Assembly (NCBI GenBank): GCA_028023455.1
Contig: JAQFVV010000064.1
Coordinates: 2,331,825 to 2,395,824, forward strand
Reading direction: 5' to 3'
Length of the DNA: 64,000 bases
DNA from: Epiperipatus broadwayi
Lineage: Eukaryota; Onychophora; Udeonychophora; Euonychophora; Peripatidae
Part shown: positions 35,968 to 48,934 of the stretch, in pieces
Layout: every line of letters starts with the position of its first letter
Position numbering within the stretch: position 1 is the first letter of the stretch
Notes under the pieces: generated by a model
Told to the model about the DNA's origin: nothing
The model's input: only the letters and a program-made list of their open reading frames with translations
Databases searched by the model: none
Made by a program: the position numbers and the translations under genes

Positions 35968-35991
35968 GATGATGATGATGATGATGAATTT
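35787..35991. repeat. Compound microsatellite with 72-nt poly(A)
   Basis: ACT/ACC/AAC/AAT triplets are followed by an uninterrupted run of 72 A (35893-35964), then (ATG)n. The minus-strand ORF across it (poly-Phe/His/Tyr) is an artefact. The A run might be the 3' tail of a retroposed copy, but no body is recognisable upstream. Confidence 0.9.
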
Positions 35992-36599
35992 TAATCCCTC
36001 TTCCCAAAAATTTAGAAATCTATAAGCAGCGATATTGAAAATTTAGAATTACAAAATCACAATGGTGAAAAAACACAACTCCCTTTCTGTAATATGCTAG
36101 ATAGCATTTCTGAGAAGTTCCATAACACGATTTCTAATGGTCTTTTTAAAACATTCCATAGTTTTATCAGCTACAGATATTCATTGTTCTTCGTATAAAT
36201 TCCTAAGAGCGTTACTATACGAAGCACTCTCTCTGTTCAATCTATAGTACAGTGTTCTATGCTTAGCTGATCATCACAGTCAAAGATATCTGATTATAGA
36301 ATTCCATGATTAAAAACAAAAAAAAAATAGATTTAAAATGAAGATCAAAATACTGGATCACTTTGCTCTAATTGCTCTAGATGAAAACCAAACAGAGATG
36401 GCATATTGAAAAATATCATACCTAGGCTATTCCACACAGGATTTTCAAAAATTAATGGAGCCTTTTGCAATCAGTTTATGTAAAGGATACCCTGGTTCCA
36501 ATATATAGTAATAGCTATGAGTTTAAAGTCAAGTAAACCAAAATGTTGATCCAACAACTATACCTACTCAGATTATAGACCAAGAGCCAACCCTTTTCC

Positions 36600-37143
36600 T
36601 ATACATAGGAGGATTAAAGTCACAATGTTTCTCTTGTCACCAGTGTGATCATCTAGCAATCAACTGCACTATCACTTGATGCTTACAGTGTAATCAGATG
36701 GGTAATCATACACTTAGATGCATTCATAATCAAAATCAAAACAATATTGATATAATATACACACAAACTCTCCCTCAAATGAAGATGCTTCATCAATTAA
36801 CTTTTCCATTGAGCAGACAAATCAAACCTTCAGCAGACCCATTAATATCAGCAGCAAAGTGGCACAGAGTGATGATCTCACCTCATCAGCCATATCACAT
36901 AAACAGTTAGTTACAACTCATACAGCTAAGGTACCACAGTTAATTATTTGCAATGATAATACTAGCCAGTTTTTACCTATGATAAACAAGACCAGCATAG
37001 ATGTCATGGATACACTGACACCATCATTACCAATAGTTGAAAGCTGTAACACAGATTACATTTCCAAAAGAAAGCATGGGCAACCACAAAAAAGATTATG
37101 GAAAAAGAAAAAATTAAAACACTTGATGCCAAAATTAATGTAA
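36600..37143 (+). pseudogene. LINE ORF1 relic with zinc knuckles
   Basis: SQCFSCHQCDHLAINC has the retroviral-type CX2CX4HX4C spacing. After a stop, CLQCNQMGNHTLRC is a second, slightly shifted knuckle. The frames 36698-36910 and 36859-37143 continue ORF1 towards a basic C-terminus (KRKHGQPQKRLWKKKKLKH). ORF1 proteins bind element RNA. Confidence 0.65.
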
Positions 37144-37578
37144 CATGCTCCACTAATAGCTGCATTTATAACCTAGTATACTATAGCCCCCCATTTAACA
37201 GATACTCAACAAAAACAGGAAGCTCTAACTGAGTCCAAAATTTTTCATCTTTCACTTACTAAAACTCCAAATTTAAGCAATGAATCAAAAGCAAACCCTG
37301 AAGATGAACATATATACACTAGTATACCAATAAATACCAAACCTTCCCTTTTTTAAAAAAAATAATGCAAACAAAACTTCTCTTAAATATTTTGATGCCC
37401 TATATTCCAGCCTTGAAAACTTTAATTTTGAGTTGTAGTTGGCCATTTGTGTTCATACAATCTTTTTTCCAAACCTTATAAACAAGGCAACAAATGGAAA
37501 TCTCAATCCAGTCAATAAAATACAGCTGATCCTCAAAACATATACTTTAACTATTTTTTCTATTCATTTACTTTAAAC

Positions 37579-38240
37579 ATGGAAATAAAGATAGGAGCTT
37601 TCAATGTTTGAGGTCTAAACTCAATTCAAAAAAAACTCCAACTAAGTAAATGGATTCAATTTACACAGCCACACAACCTGGGTCTGCTGGAAATAAAAGT
37701 ATATAGTGGTTCTCAGATTGACACCACAACTTATTTATGGACTCAAGGCTTTTTCACCTGTTCATGAGATTTATTATCACTTTCAGAAAGCACTGGCCTG
37801 ATCATCACAAGAACCTGTCAATTTTCATCGTGTAAAATCATACATGTCGACTCAAACCTAATTATACTCACTTTTCATCACTCACTGTAGTGTTGCTCCC
37901 AACATAAGTTTTGTTTACATACCTCCTGGATAGCTGTAATCTCAAGATTACTGCATACCATCAACTCATTACTATCATCAACCTCTTACCCAGTTGTTTT
38001 AATGGGTGACTTTAACATGAGTTATCACACTTTTTGTTTCAAAGTGGCACTATCAATTTGCAATATCCCTGATGACCAGTGAAAATTTTTTACAACCCAA
38101 TTCTATCTCATTTTATAGCAATCATCACATCTCACTTAGTGCCCTGTGCATTTATTCACCCATGCTTCATCACTTAATTAAGTTAACACTTAATCCCTTA
38201 CCGTTTTTCTGATTACTCTAGTCAAATGCTTGAACTCAAT
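37579..38240 (+). pseudogene. LINE APE-type endonuclease relic
   Basis: Reads MEIKIGAFNV, stop, GLNSIQKKLQLSKWIQ, then LGLLEIKVYSGSQI and a MGDFNMSYH segment (the GDxN catalytic motif). It aligns with copy B (KIAVLNVRGLNAINK, GLLETKIYAG, GDCNSSYEEF). Broken by stops. Confidence 0.75.
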
Positions 38241-39457
38241 CTAACTCCAATGCCAACATCAACAACAAGAATAATTCTTCCTGAACACATTTTTGAATTT
38301 TTGTACTCTGAAACATACATTATGTTATTTAAACTTAGCACTATGCAACTTGATCATGTTCAATGGTACATTTCCTTTATCAACATTCTGTCATTCAATA
38401 TAAATCATATTACCAGAACCACAGCACCATCCTCAAGAGTCCTAACTTTGGCTTCTGAGTTACATAAAATAATTACCATGTGTAAATCTGCATCAAATAC
38501 CTACACAAATGTAAAGACTCATATAAATATATAATGACACCTGCAACACTCTAAAGAGTAACTTGCCACAAAAAAGAAAAAAAACCTGTCTAACAAAATA
38601 ACATACTTGGTCATGGAGATACATTGGGTAGGATCTGTAATTTCCTTCCACTGTCAAACCAAGGGTGTCACTAAAGCTGTACATAATATAATACAACCAA
38701 TATACAAATATTTCAAACAAAAGCTGAGTCACAATGTGCCTTTATATCACTTGAAGATTTCTTTGGCCAACTAGAGTGAGATAACCCATTTGATGCTACC
38801 GATTTCTTGCTGAAGCTAACCACAATACCAAACTCTTATCATTCAAGGCCATATGGAATCCCTAAATTTGTATTTCACATGTCAGCATTTCACCACCACA
38901 TATCTTTGTGATTTAAAGAATTATCTATCACAAAGGTTGGTTAACATAAAAATCTATATCTGATCTTCTTAGTTCCATTCAACAAAAAAAAGCTTCAATG
39001 TCCAATCTATCTAATCTGTGACCAATTTCCATGGGGCCCTTTGATATTAAAATCCTGGAAAAGGTTCTAAAAAATAAAATTAAACCATATCTCATTCCTC
39101 TATTATCACCAATGCAACAAGCTAAATAGATTCTCAACAGGCCAAGCTGCCCTCATTTTCAAAACAATTGGCTGTTCAAATTGGCATTGAGGCTGCTTTT
39201 GATGTTGTTTATATTGAAATTTTAATTCAGACACTTGCAGACAACAAAATACCTCTCTCTTTTATATCTACTAACCAACCTACTCCTTACTCATGAAATG
39301 CATATTACAATTATTGGTAGAACATCACCTTCATTCTCTCCTCACCAATCCATATCTCAAGGATCTCCACTCAGTTCTTTATTATTCATGTTCTACATTA
39401 ACCCTCTCATAAACAAAATACAACAAAAAATACAAGGAATTCAAATTTCACACATTG

Positions 39458-39497
<40 letters not shown>

Positions 39498-39510
39498 TAC
39501 ATGATATGCA

Positions 39511-39550
<40 letters not shown>

Positions 39551-39770
39551 TGTATTGCATACATGGATTACTTTATTGTTTTTCTTATCTCCAAAAAACA
39601 ATCACCTACTCTGGAAAAAATACTTAATGAATACACTTTCAAATATAAATTCAAGGTCAACATTAACAAAACATCAACTTGGATTTTTTACACTGCAAGG
39701 TACATACTCAAATTTATCATGGATACCAACTAATTTCTTTGGATTTCCTTTCTACCTAGGGCCCATGGAA
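38226..39770 (+). pseudogene. LINE linker and reverse transcriptase relic
   Basis: QWYISFINILSFNINHITRT matches copy B's linker. The RT shows a broken FEV..IQ.L segment, SISQGSPLSSLLFMFYINPL and, after a (TA)n interruption, a TWITLLFFLSPKNN-like remnant of the catalytic block. A ~95-base (TA)n palindrome (39461-39549) has expanded or inserted inside the RT. Confidence 0.75.
39461..39549. repeat. (TA)n with palindromic interruption
   Basis: Two (TA)n runs surround TATACATGATATGCAATACA, and the right flank CATGTATTGCATACATG is its near complement. ORFs through it (IYIYIY) are artefacts. Confidence 0.8.
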
Positions 39771-40800
39771 AAGCCAAAAGATCCAAAAAATCTGAAATAT
39801 AATGCTGAATGGATAATCAATTCTCTCTCCAAAATCTACATCTTGTTATATGAAAAAGTATGCCTTTTACTTGTAACTACAAAAATAACCTATTACTCAC
39901 CAATCATAAACTTCACTAAATCTTTCACTTTGTCCATTTACTCACTCTGTAGCAAGATATTATGATGCAGAAAAGTAGTCTCCATCTCTGTAAAATGACT
40001 TAGTCATCCTCCAATCAGAAATGGATTAGATCTTTATTCATTTCAATTTTTTCATAAACAAAAAGTATTACTCTTCTGGTTACATTGACAAGAAGTTTTC
40101 CAGCTCTTGAATGCATCCTTCAAATCACATCCACAGACCAACCACCATCTTCACTTGGATATTTGTCTTTGCTCGTAAACCACATTCAAAGCATTTATGA
40201 TCAGGTGTCTTTTTGGGTGTTGGTAGATATACCTACTGGAGTATTTATAATATGCTATACCCAGATATAACTACCAATTCTTAGTTACCAATGCTAAATA
40301 TGAACAACAATCATTTGATACAGTGATTCAAAAAATGGTTATTGGAACCCAAATTTTTTGACTTTCTTTTAAGGCTGAATTTTCATGCTCTACCTATCTT
40401 CTGTTTCCTTAAATACTATAAGTTTTACACCAGAATTGATGCTTTTTGTTTCTTATGTCACAGGAAAAAAGATATGCAACAACACCTCTGCACCTGCACA
40501 ACATTTACAAATACCCAAGAAATTATGATTAACAACATATAGACAAAATAACATCACACTTGATAACCTAATAGAAACACTCAATGAAAGCTCAATACTA
40601 GCAGTCCAGGCAGCAACTTTTTTGTTTATATACTTTGTGGTGCACCAGATGTACTTTTTGCCTTAGAAACAACACTAAAAGGTATCCAGCCACATTTTCC
40701 AATAAGCTCAAACAACTGAAGGCCAAAGACATCAAAATTGCACATACAGATATTTTTGTTGCTTCATGGTCACTATTAAAAACTTGAGACAGACCATTAC
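39771..40800 (+). pseudogene. LINE ORF2 C-terminal relic
   Basis: Includes FLRLNFHALPIF.. and DAFCFLCHRKKDMQQHLCTC, the CX2C..H..C motif found near the C-terminus of many LINE RT proteins; copy B has DPFCGLCHMAEETLQHIIF in the same place. Frameshifts are frequent. Confidence 0.7.
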
Positions 40801-41142
40801 TTCAAACAACCAAATGACTTTTACTGTAACAAGAACATTTTTTTTATTACATATCTCATTTTCAACAATTTTTTAAACACCACATCTGTGTATTGAATAG
40901 TTCAAAGGATGTATTTAATTCATTCAAAAGTATTTTAAACTGATGACCTAAACTTTCAGACAATGAAAATAAACTCATAGGCAAATACACAGTTTTCAAG
41001 TCTTATATTTATCAGACACTGCCTAACAATTTATTTAAACTGTAGCAATAATATCTATCTGCTTGTTCTAACCTATATGGTTTTCAATCATGTATTTTTA
41101 ACGATGTAACTCTTTATGAACAATAAAGTTTGATTTGAAACA

Positions 41143-41189
41143 TCATCATCATCATCATCATCATAATCATCATCATCATCATCATCATC

Positions 41190-41221
<32 letters not shown>
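41143..41221. repeat. (CAT)n/(AAT)n microsatellite at LINE 3' end
   Basis: Starts directly after the LINE 3' end. A 3' end running into short tandem repeats is usual for several LINE clades. Confidence 0.85.
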
Positions 41222-41639
41222 TTACCAGTTTACAATAAGCGAATACTTAATCAAATGAAATTAATAATTTCTAGTTATACGTTCTATTCTAAGAAACATT
41301 AGAGTGGAATATATTTTGAAATAATAACATAAAATATTTAAAAAAAATAATTGTTTAACAAACAAAATTTTTATATAAGGGATAAAAAATAAAACTGATA
41401 CTCCAGTGATTTATTTATTACAATTCTTAAAGAACTGTAGAATCTTTCTAAGGCAAAATGCTTCTAATTTTATAAGAAAAACAAATGCAAAATTTTTTGC
41501 TTATCATAATTAAGATAAAGCTAGAATTAATGTCAAATAAAATATAGATTCAACTTTTATTGTTGGTTGTATTTGGAAAGTGTTATAAATAATCTGGCAA
41601 TTATAAATTAGTTTTTAAAAATCTGAATATTTTCTGGTC

Positions 41640-42185
41640 ACCTAGGTGAAACTCCTACAGAACATTTAAATTGTTTGGAGCAATATGTCACTTTAAATCA
41701 GCTAAGTGAAGAGGCCATGATCACAATTGTGTGCAGCCATTTACAAGGAGTATCTCAAGCTTGTGCATCACTTTCGCTGAATATAAAAAAGGATTATTAG
41801 CTAGTTATTGGAGTGAAGATTATCAGGAAAATATTCATCACTAGATTTCACAAGAAAAATGGCAACCTAGTGAAACTTTCACTCATTTTTTTCCAGAAGG
41901 CAAGTGGCAAAACTGTATTCTTTAATGGCCAACCCATTATCTGAACAACAAATTATTAGAATAGTTCATCATAATTTCCATCTCAATATTGAACAAATGC
42001 TCATAGGTACTGAGAGGAAAACATTGGAGCAAAGGCAGAATTATTGAATGCTTTTGACAGTGCTAGGTCTATATAATGCAATGGAGAGGGGCTTTAAACC
42101 TCAACCTGGAACCCAAAAAAATGTTACTCCAATAGCCCCAAAGAACAAAAATCTTTTGGAGAACTGGGAGTGATTTTGATATCAT
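41640..42185 (+). pseudogene. Retrotransposon gag relic
   Basis: EHLNCLEQYVTLNQLSEEA, then a QGVSQACASL segment, LSEQQIIRIVHHNFHLNIE and QMLIGTERKTLEQ. These match the gag relic at 15930-17110 and, more distantly, RMIRHNMPPWIRKILIGTQ of the intact gag. The capsid region only, with stops. It is followed ~1 kb on by a polypurine tract and LTR. Confidence 0.75.
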
Positions 42186-43206
42186 TCATAGAAAGCTAGA
42201 GGAAAGGCCAAGGAGTGATTCACAATTCCCCAGCATGAGTTGCTATTCATTAAAAAGAAAAAAATATTAAAGAACCACTGGATAAAAACGAAATATGTAA
42301 TCTGATGGATTCATTGGCTTAACCTAATTAATAATGACCAAGAATTGTGAAGAAAAATGAGTATCAAAGTTAAAAAAATAAATAAATAATAAAAATAATA
42401 AAAGTAAATTTTTAAAAAACATAGTTTTTGAAAATGGCAAAACAAGTTATAACCAATGACAATCCCCACAGTTATGTCTACTTTCTTGTTGTGACAAACC
42501 CAACTTGTAAGTCCGTAAAACATAGAGGAGCATAACATAAACACATATGTAAAAATAAAAAGTTTTGAAGAAAGTAAAATAGATTAAAATGAAGCATTCA
42601 GAATAAAAGTCAAATAAATGAACATGAAATTAATAATGATAAAAAACAATAAAATCAAATATAAAAAAAAAAAAATGTTGCATTAGGATTGAGGCATGTG
42701 AGAGTATTTGGGCAAAGATATGAATTTCAGATCAGATTTTGGGTTGGATTAAGCCTTTGTCCTACAGATAAGTAGGTGCAAAGATTAAATAATATTGATG
42801 ATGATGCAACAGTAGAGAAAGTCCTGTCCCACTGATAATAAAACTGAAACAAAATTCCCAGTAGCTAAATAAAATAAATATTTTGTATGTTGAATAGGCA
42901 GTAGAAGTAATCCTACCATACACAGTCTTAAACTCTGTGTTCATGATCCATTGTGCACAAAATTGACCCATGCTGTAGACAAGACTTCCTCAAGAAATTA
43001 AAAGTTGATTTAATCAACACAAAATCAATTTGTGTGATGAATTGCCTAATACTTTACTTGATACCTCTCTTGATATTACCATTTATTGTTTAATAGTGAA
43101 AGAAAAATGGTCATACACTTTGAAAAATAATTAAAGTTATTAAAAATGAAAAAATTTAAAGTGGTCATTACCTAAGTAAAGGAATTGATGCATTTAAATT
43201 CTCAAT
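42186..43206. other. Internal DNA of LTR element, unassigned
   Basis: A/T-rich, no pol motif on either strand. Confidence 0.35.
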
Positions 43207-44702
43207 TTAGGAGGGGTGTAATATAACGATGTGTATTTATACACATTCCATAAGTGTGTGTATATATACATGATTTATATTTTTTAAAATAAGATAGAAA
43301 AATTACAATTACAAGTCAATATATAATAATTTGAAGCAAAAAAAAAGTTAAATAAAAAATTAAAAAGTATTAATATTGGGGAATAAGTTAAAATTATTAA
43401 TTATAGCTTATCTTTCTTTTCTTTTATATATTTTTATTTTAACACGTAATTCTTTCAAATGTACTTTTGGTCAAAAGCACTTTTTAATTAAAAGTTTATA
43501 ATCAATTGAAACAATTTATACAAGATTAATCAGGTTCTGGAGATTAAGATTCCAGATTGATTAAATAAACAATAAAGAACTAATTTTAACGTAATTAAAA
43601 TGGAAAAATAAGGGGATAAAAAAGTACTAATTAAAAAAATAAAGATCAAATGAATTGATTACTTGGATGAAAACCCAGGCAGGGGTGGGGGTCAGAGAAT
43701 ATAAAAAAGCTAGCTGAAATTGACTATTATTTTTTTATTCAGATGATTTAAGATTATCCAGAGAAATTTATAGAAGATAGTTAAAAATAATAATAAATAA
43801 GATAGATAACCAGAGAGTTAACCTAGGTTAACCAACAGCAGTGAACAAAATCTACAAGCAGCTAAAACAATGAAATCTGGCATGATAAAACAATCTTTTT
43901 ACGGTCATGTTAAGAGAGAAATGCATTGTTAGCTGAAAACTGGGCGTTCATTCATTTTTCTTCTGCTCATCTCCTGTGTGCCAATATCCAGATGCAGTAG
44001 CATTACTCTGGCTTGCCATTTTGCCATGTTTGAACCTGTTATGCCAAATCAATGCAAGCAGCCCACTCCATAGGATGCGGAGCAAAAAAAAGCACCACCA
44101 GGCAAAATATATGCCTACCATGAATCTGACAAGATCACCCATATGAAAAAAAAGAATATACAAAATCCTAGGTAAATATATATATTGACATCATTAATAG
44201 AAATTTTGAATACTTAATACCAGTATTGAACTTTTAAATTTTATCTTAAATAGAACTTTAGATATCATTCAGAAGTATTCATATTTTGTTTTATGTTTTG
44301 AATATTCCTTATTATTTATGTTATATTAATAAATGTATTGTAAATTATTAGTGTCATTTTATGTTTCTCTCTCTACCTCAATTTAATTATGAGTAAATAA
44401 TTTTATTAAATATTCTGTGATGCCAATCTCATGTTTTTATTTGCTAGTCATGGGTCAAGCGCTTGAAGTGTATTAACGTTGTCTCTTGGGATCTATCTAG
44501 TTGTCTAGATGGCACCCTAGGGTTTAAATTCATATAAATATTTTCATGAGAGGTTACAGGTTTCATGCAACTGAAAAGAGTTGCCTCGGTCTGGAAAAGT
44601 GACCATCGTTTTTAACATTTTTATTAAATCTCGGTCTGACCATTCTTTACTGCTAATCTGTTATCACTTTAAATAAACACCAACTTTAATCCGGTATAAC
44701 CA
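43207..44702 (+). repeat. Polypurine tract and LTR
   Basis: TTTAGGAGGGG (43207-43216) is directly followed by TGTAATATAACG. The right end is inferred at CCGGTATAACCA (44702), giving TG..CA ends and resembling GGTATAACA at the end of the block 27662-29439. TATAAAAAA lies at 43700, with AATAAA signals downstream. No partner LTR copy is visible in the window, and gag-like sequence lies on both sides. Confidence 0.5.
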
Positions 44703-44717
44703 TTTTAGCTATATTCC

Positions 44718-44958
<241 letters not shown>

Positions 44959-45348
44959 ACATATATATATACACGATCTAATTTGTATGCAAGTAGCTTT
45001 ATTTGCACATGAATTCTATACTAATTTAATCTACAATTTTGGGACGATCTCTTATGTGAATTTCTAGAGTAATTTTCTCCAATAAAGAGAATGTTATTAA
45101 AATGGAAAAAAATCTATGTGTGTTTACAAAAATAAATATTTTTTATTTACATATACAGTTTTAAATGCACTAACACTTTGCATGAAGTAGGACAAGAAAC
45201 AGTTAACTTAGATATACACACTTCATAATATGAATAGTATAATTAATCAGTGTTTACAAATAAAGATTTTTCAGAGCATTTAAGTAAAGCTCTAACTGAG
45301 TATCTTAGCAATTTAGATTGAAACTTTAGCTTAAATTATTTAGCTGGG

Positions 45349-45960
45349 ATGGGGAAAATGTCATGGTATGTAGCCATCAATGGAGTGCATCCCAAGCCTA
45401 TTCAGATACCTTATTTAAGAATCTCAGTGCATTTTAAGCCAGCTACTGAAGTGACTCTCCACAAGAGGGTATTAAGCATCAAATATCATAATAAAAGATT
45501 GTCCATGTCCGGATTACACACCGTTTTTCAGAAAGCAAATGGCAAAGCTAATAGATTTCACAGTTGACCTACTATTCAAAAAATCAAATTATTAGGATTA
45601 CATGACATCGTTTTTCAAGTTACATAGAATAAATGTTCATTGGCATGGATAGAAAAGCAACAGAAAGTTGAAAATTTAAATTCATTTGGCAGCAGTAAGC
45701 CTGAAAATGGGGGGAAATATTTAAATACCAACCAAAAGAAATATGCAGAAGGTATAATGAATCACATGTAAATGCTATGGAATACACTAAGGGCAGATGG
45801 ATATTAATTTGAAAAAAAAAAGATCCAGCAGCAGTCTTGATAAAACAAGAATTATTTAATGCACCAGAAATAAATCTGAATAATGAATATTATCATCAAT
45901 CTGATTATGAACATTGGTCACCTATAGTGGGATATAGCTATAAAGGGGTTAATATTTAAA
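45349..45960 (+). pseudogene. Retrotransposon gag relic
   Basis: QKANGKANRFHS and, after a stop, TIQKIKLLGLHDIVFQ and a KCSLAWIEKQQ segment are the counterparts of FVRQVNRIKALSAF..IVRMIRHN and the following region in the intact gag. Strongly decayed. Confidence 0.5.
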
Positions 45961-46860
45961 ATAAAACAGAAAAATAAAGGTTTTTTACAGAGATGGGAGA
46001 AAAAATTTTAACTAGTGAGGTTTGTGTACTGGTGATGGATGGAGTATTTTGTAATTAACTTGAAAATGCCATATTTTTATGAAACTCCATTGAGAGTTAA
46101 TATATGAGCGCTGCTCGTATCCATTTATATTTTTGTATATATACCAACCACTAAGTCACAAAAATGAGTACCTAACCTTAATGTTTTTTTATATCTGTGG
46201 TTGCTTTAAATAGACAGATAATTTAGTTCTGTGCCATTAACCATTAGCCTCAACACCTTATAAATCTTATGATCAATGCTTTCTTTTTTTTTACATTTAG
46301 TTTGTTTCTTTTCATGCTTAAAAATGAGATAGTCCTCCTGATGTTTATGTGCTTTGTGTAGTCATTATTTAGTGGTTGGCATCTTTATTTCAGAATTGTG
46401 AGTCAGTATTCAGACCCTTTTTAATGGATAAATGCCAATTGAATCTCTAAAAAAGACTAACTATTTAAATAAGTACATCAATTTCATCGAATAATGGGTA
46501 GTTTTAATTGATGTTGTATAAACAAGTATTATTCAAATTAAATAAACCCAGATCATAAGACTGTTAGCAAGTCAATAATTGAATAAATATAGCAAGCATG
46601 ACAACCTTTGATTAATGTAAAAAATAAATACAAATGTCTCAACTCTATTTTATTCCTCAATTGATGATGAACAATGTAGTATATGCTAAAGCTGTGCTAA
46701 AGCTGGCTACAAATGCATACATGTACATAAAAGGGAACAATAAAAAGCCTAGAGAAAACTTTAAAATATTGATTTCTCTTTGTAAAACGTAAAATAAATC
46801 TTATACGCTTAAATCAAGCAAGACAAATTCTAAGATAAAAATAAAATGAAATCTTTCCTG
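45961..46860. other. No recognisable feature
   Basis: A/T-rich DNA, no coding segment seen. Confidence 0.4.
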
Positions 46861-47036
46861 CTTTTCCTTTTTTTGTTTCCATTTACCATTCTCTCCAAAA
46901 CATCTTCCTTAAATTATCCTTTTTTCTTAATATATGTCTAGTCCAGTTTTTATTTCTATCATTAATTTCTTCAATCATTTTTTTTTATTTAGTCTTTTTA
47001 AAACTTCTGCGTTATCTAATAACTATTAGTGAAAAG
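46861..47036 (-). pseudogene. RTE LINE C-terminal fragment
   Basis: Minus strand: a KTGLDIY / WTRHIL-like block, RKKDNLRKMFW and KRKSR-like residues. It matches the 3' part of the RTE relic at 6480-7920 at the nucleotide level (TCCATTYACCATT and TTCTTAATATRTGTCTA blocks). Confidence 0.65.
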
Positions 47037-47950
47037 AGGGAAGAATATGGGGACATAGAATTTCCAAAAGGGCTCAGCTTATTTATTTAATGGTATACAG
47101 CTTCATTAATTGTGTACAAAACGCAATCATAGAATTAATTAAATAAATAAAAGTAAAGTTAAATTTGTCCTAATTATCTTGGAGATTTTGTTAAATATTA
47201 ATTAATTGTACATTTTTACAATATCTGATTTAAATGTAATTAACAGTGTACTAAAGTCTATATGAAAGAAATGAAAACTAAGGAATTAAATTTTTAAACT
47301 GATAAACCTAAAATTGGTATGTCAAATAAATGTCAAATTATGTCCGGTGATAACAGAATATCTTCCAAAAAAACCATGACATGGTAACATATGAGAGATG
47401 AAAACCCATTATATAAAATATTTTATCTTTTCTCATTTTTAAGTTTGAACAGAAACACCTACGAAAGAAATATTAAATCAATATTGCCAATATAAAACTA
47501 CAAAAGCTATGATGTGCAGAAGTAATACCAAGAAATCAGCAGGCAACAAACAGTGACTCATATATTACATCCTGTGAAGATAAACATCACAAGCCAGAAA
47601 CTAGTCTGAGGATATTGGATGAGTAGGCACTAGATGGGGACTTTATGCACAAGCTTTCTGACATTCATTGATTACTCTGGCTTGCATTAAGTGGCAATAC
47701 ATATAGAGAGTTCTGCCTGTTTTATCCCATGAAGATGGTTAATATAGCCTATTATATAAATATCTTCGCCACTCATGTGTATTTGTTTTGATCTTTTCAC
47801 AAATTTAATAGTCAAGTAGAAAAAAAAATGTCCTAAAATACAGTCATAAAATATAGTAAAACATGAAATTAAGCCATCACTATTGAAGAGTATTTCTCTT
47901 ATCCATGATGTCCATCTACAAGAGATCAAAATACTGTAAAATAGTCAAGT
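47037..47950. other. No recognisable feature
   Basis: A/T-rich intron-like DNA. Confidence 0.4.
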
Positions 47951-47951
47951 G

Positions 47952-48041
47952 TTGGTGGTTGAGAGGTCAGCACAGCTGCCTTATAAGCAGTTGTCCCGGG
48001 TTAGCGGGTTCGCTTTCTGGCCAATGCTACGACACATGAAA
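47952..48041 (+). repeat. tRNA-derived SINE, best copy
   Basis: TTGGTGGTTGAGAGGTCAGC (box A-like), an anticodon-like loop CCTTATAAGC, GGGTTAGCGGGTTCGCTTTC (box B) and a GCTACGACACATGAAA end. It then runs straight into ATATATATAA. Compare 4225-4305 and 8570-8662. Confidence 0.8.
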
Positions 48042-48566
48042 TATATATAAACTGTAAAATATTATAAAAGAATAAAAAGGGACAGAATAAAGAAAGCTAA
48101 GATTAACATAAAGATTTCCTACAAATTTTAAGAAAATAAAAAATAAATCAAATCCACCTGACACGGAAGAAAAATCAAAAACCAGAGCACTGTAATAACT
48201 ATTTAATTTGCTAATGCATGTGAACTAAAAATAAATCAGGAAACAGATTAAACTGATTGCAAATTTAATAAATCAGGACTCAAATATATATATATGACCT
48301 TGCCTAAAATATAAAGTAAATGTGATCATAAAACAAGTCATAAATTGAGTAAAAATGTTTGTTATTCCATTTTTTAGGCCTATTAAGATAAAATATCGTA
48401 TTTATTCAAAGTCAAGTTATGGCAGATCCAATCTAACAAATTATTATCATAAAATAAAATAAAAACAATACAAACGTCTCACTGACATAAAGATTTCCTT
48501 TATGATAAGAATGATTATATATTATGTAAATACAAAGAACTAATTAAGTCATAAGAGTATAATAAA

Positions 48567-48788
48567 GTTATAAACAGTGAGGATTGCCAATTCCTCTACA
48601 AGCTTTATGATAAATGCTTAGCCAGAGCCAGCACTTAAAATATCTCTGTCAGGAACCCCTCCCCAAACCCCTAAATTTATAAAGGGGTTTGGGAAGGGGT
48701 TCCTGACAGAGATATTTTAAGTGCTGGCTCTGGCTAAGCATTTATCATAAAGCTTGTAGAGGAATTGGCAATCCTCACTGTTTATAAC
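48567..48788. repeat. Near-perfect long inverted repeat (106-bp arms)
   Basis: Arms 48567-48672 and 48683-48788 are reverse complements with about one mismatch (CCCCTCCCC against CCCCTTCCC when aligned). The loop is ten bases (AAATTTATAA). The arm sequence is complex, not microsatellite, and G+C-richer than its surroundings. A transcript would form a long hairpin. Confidence 0.95.
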
Positions 48789-48854
48789 TTACAAGCTTAA
48801 GAGATAGGGTCATGTGATCTATGAATTGATCTATGACTTTTATTTTTATGATAA

Positions 48855-48934
48855 AGTCAGTTTGTTAATTCATTACATATAGTTTCTACTCTTTAGTCAG
48901 TTTGTTAATTCATTACATATAGTTTCTACTCTTT
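48855..48934. repeat. Perfect 40-bp tandem duplication
   Basis: AGTCAGTTTGTTAATTCATT plus the following 20 bases occurs twice without a mismatch (48855-48894 and 48895-48934). Confidence 0.95.

Larger units (their letters stand above)
36400..41138 (+). mobile_element. Degraded LINE (non-LTR retrotransposon), copy A
   Basis: Homologous to the better-preserved copy at 51131-54745, along its endonuclease, linker, RT and C-terminal regions in the same order. It also keeps an ORF1 zinc-knuckle region that copy B has lost. The 3' end, CAATAAAGTTTGATTTGAAA, is followed by (CAT)n, like copy B's CAATAAAGTTTACTATTG followed by (TAA)n. Many stops and frameshifts are present. The 5' boundary is not clear. 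Confidence 0.8.

Noticed and set aside
35795-36007. Minus-strand ORF of poly-Phe/His/Tyr
   Set aside because: Translation of a triplet microsatellite and a 72-nt poly(A).
39235-39733. ORFs with IYIYIY runs
   Set aside because: They arise from (TA)n inside a dead LINE RT. The flanking RT similarity is annotated instead.
43948-44163. 71-codon minus-strand ORF
   Set aside because: It lies inside the inferred LTR, with no recognisable domain.
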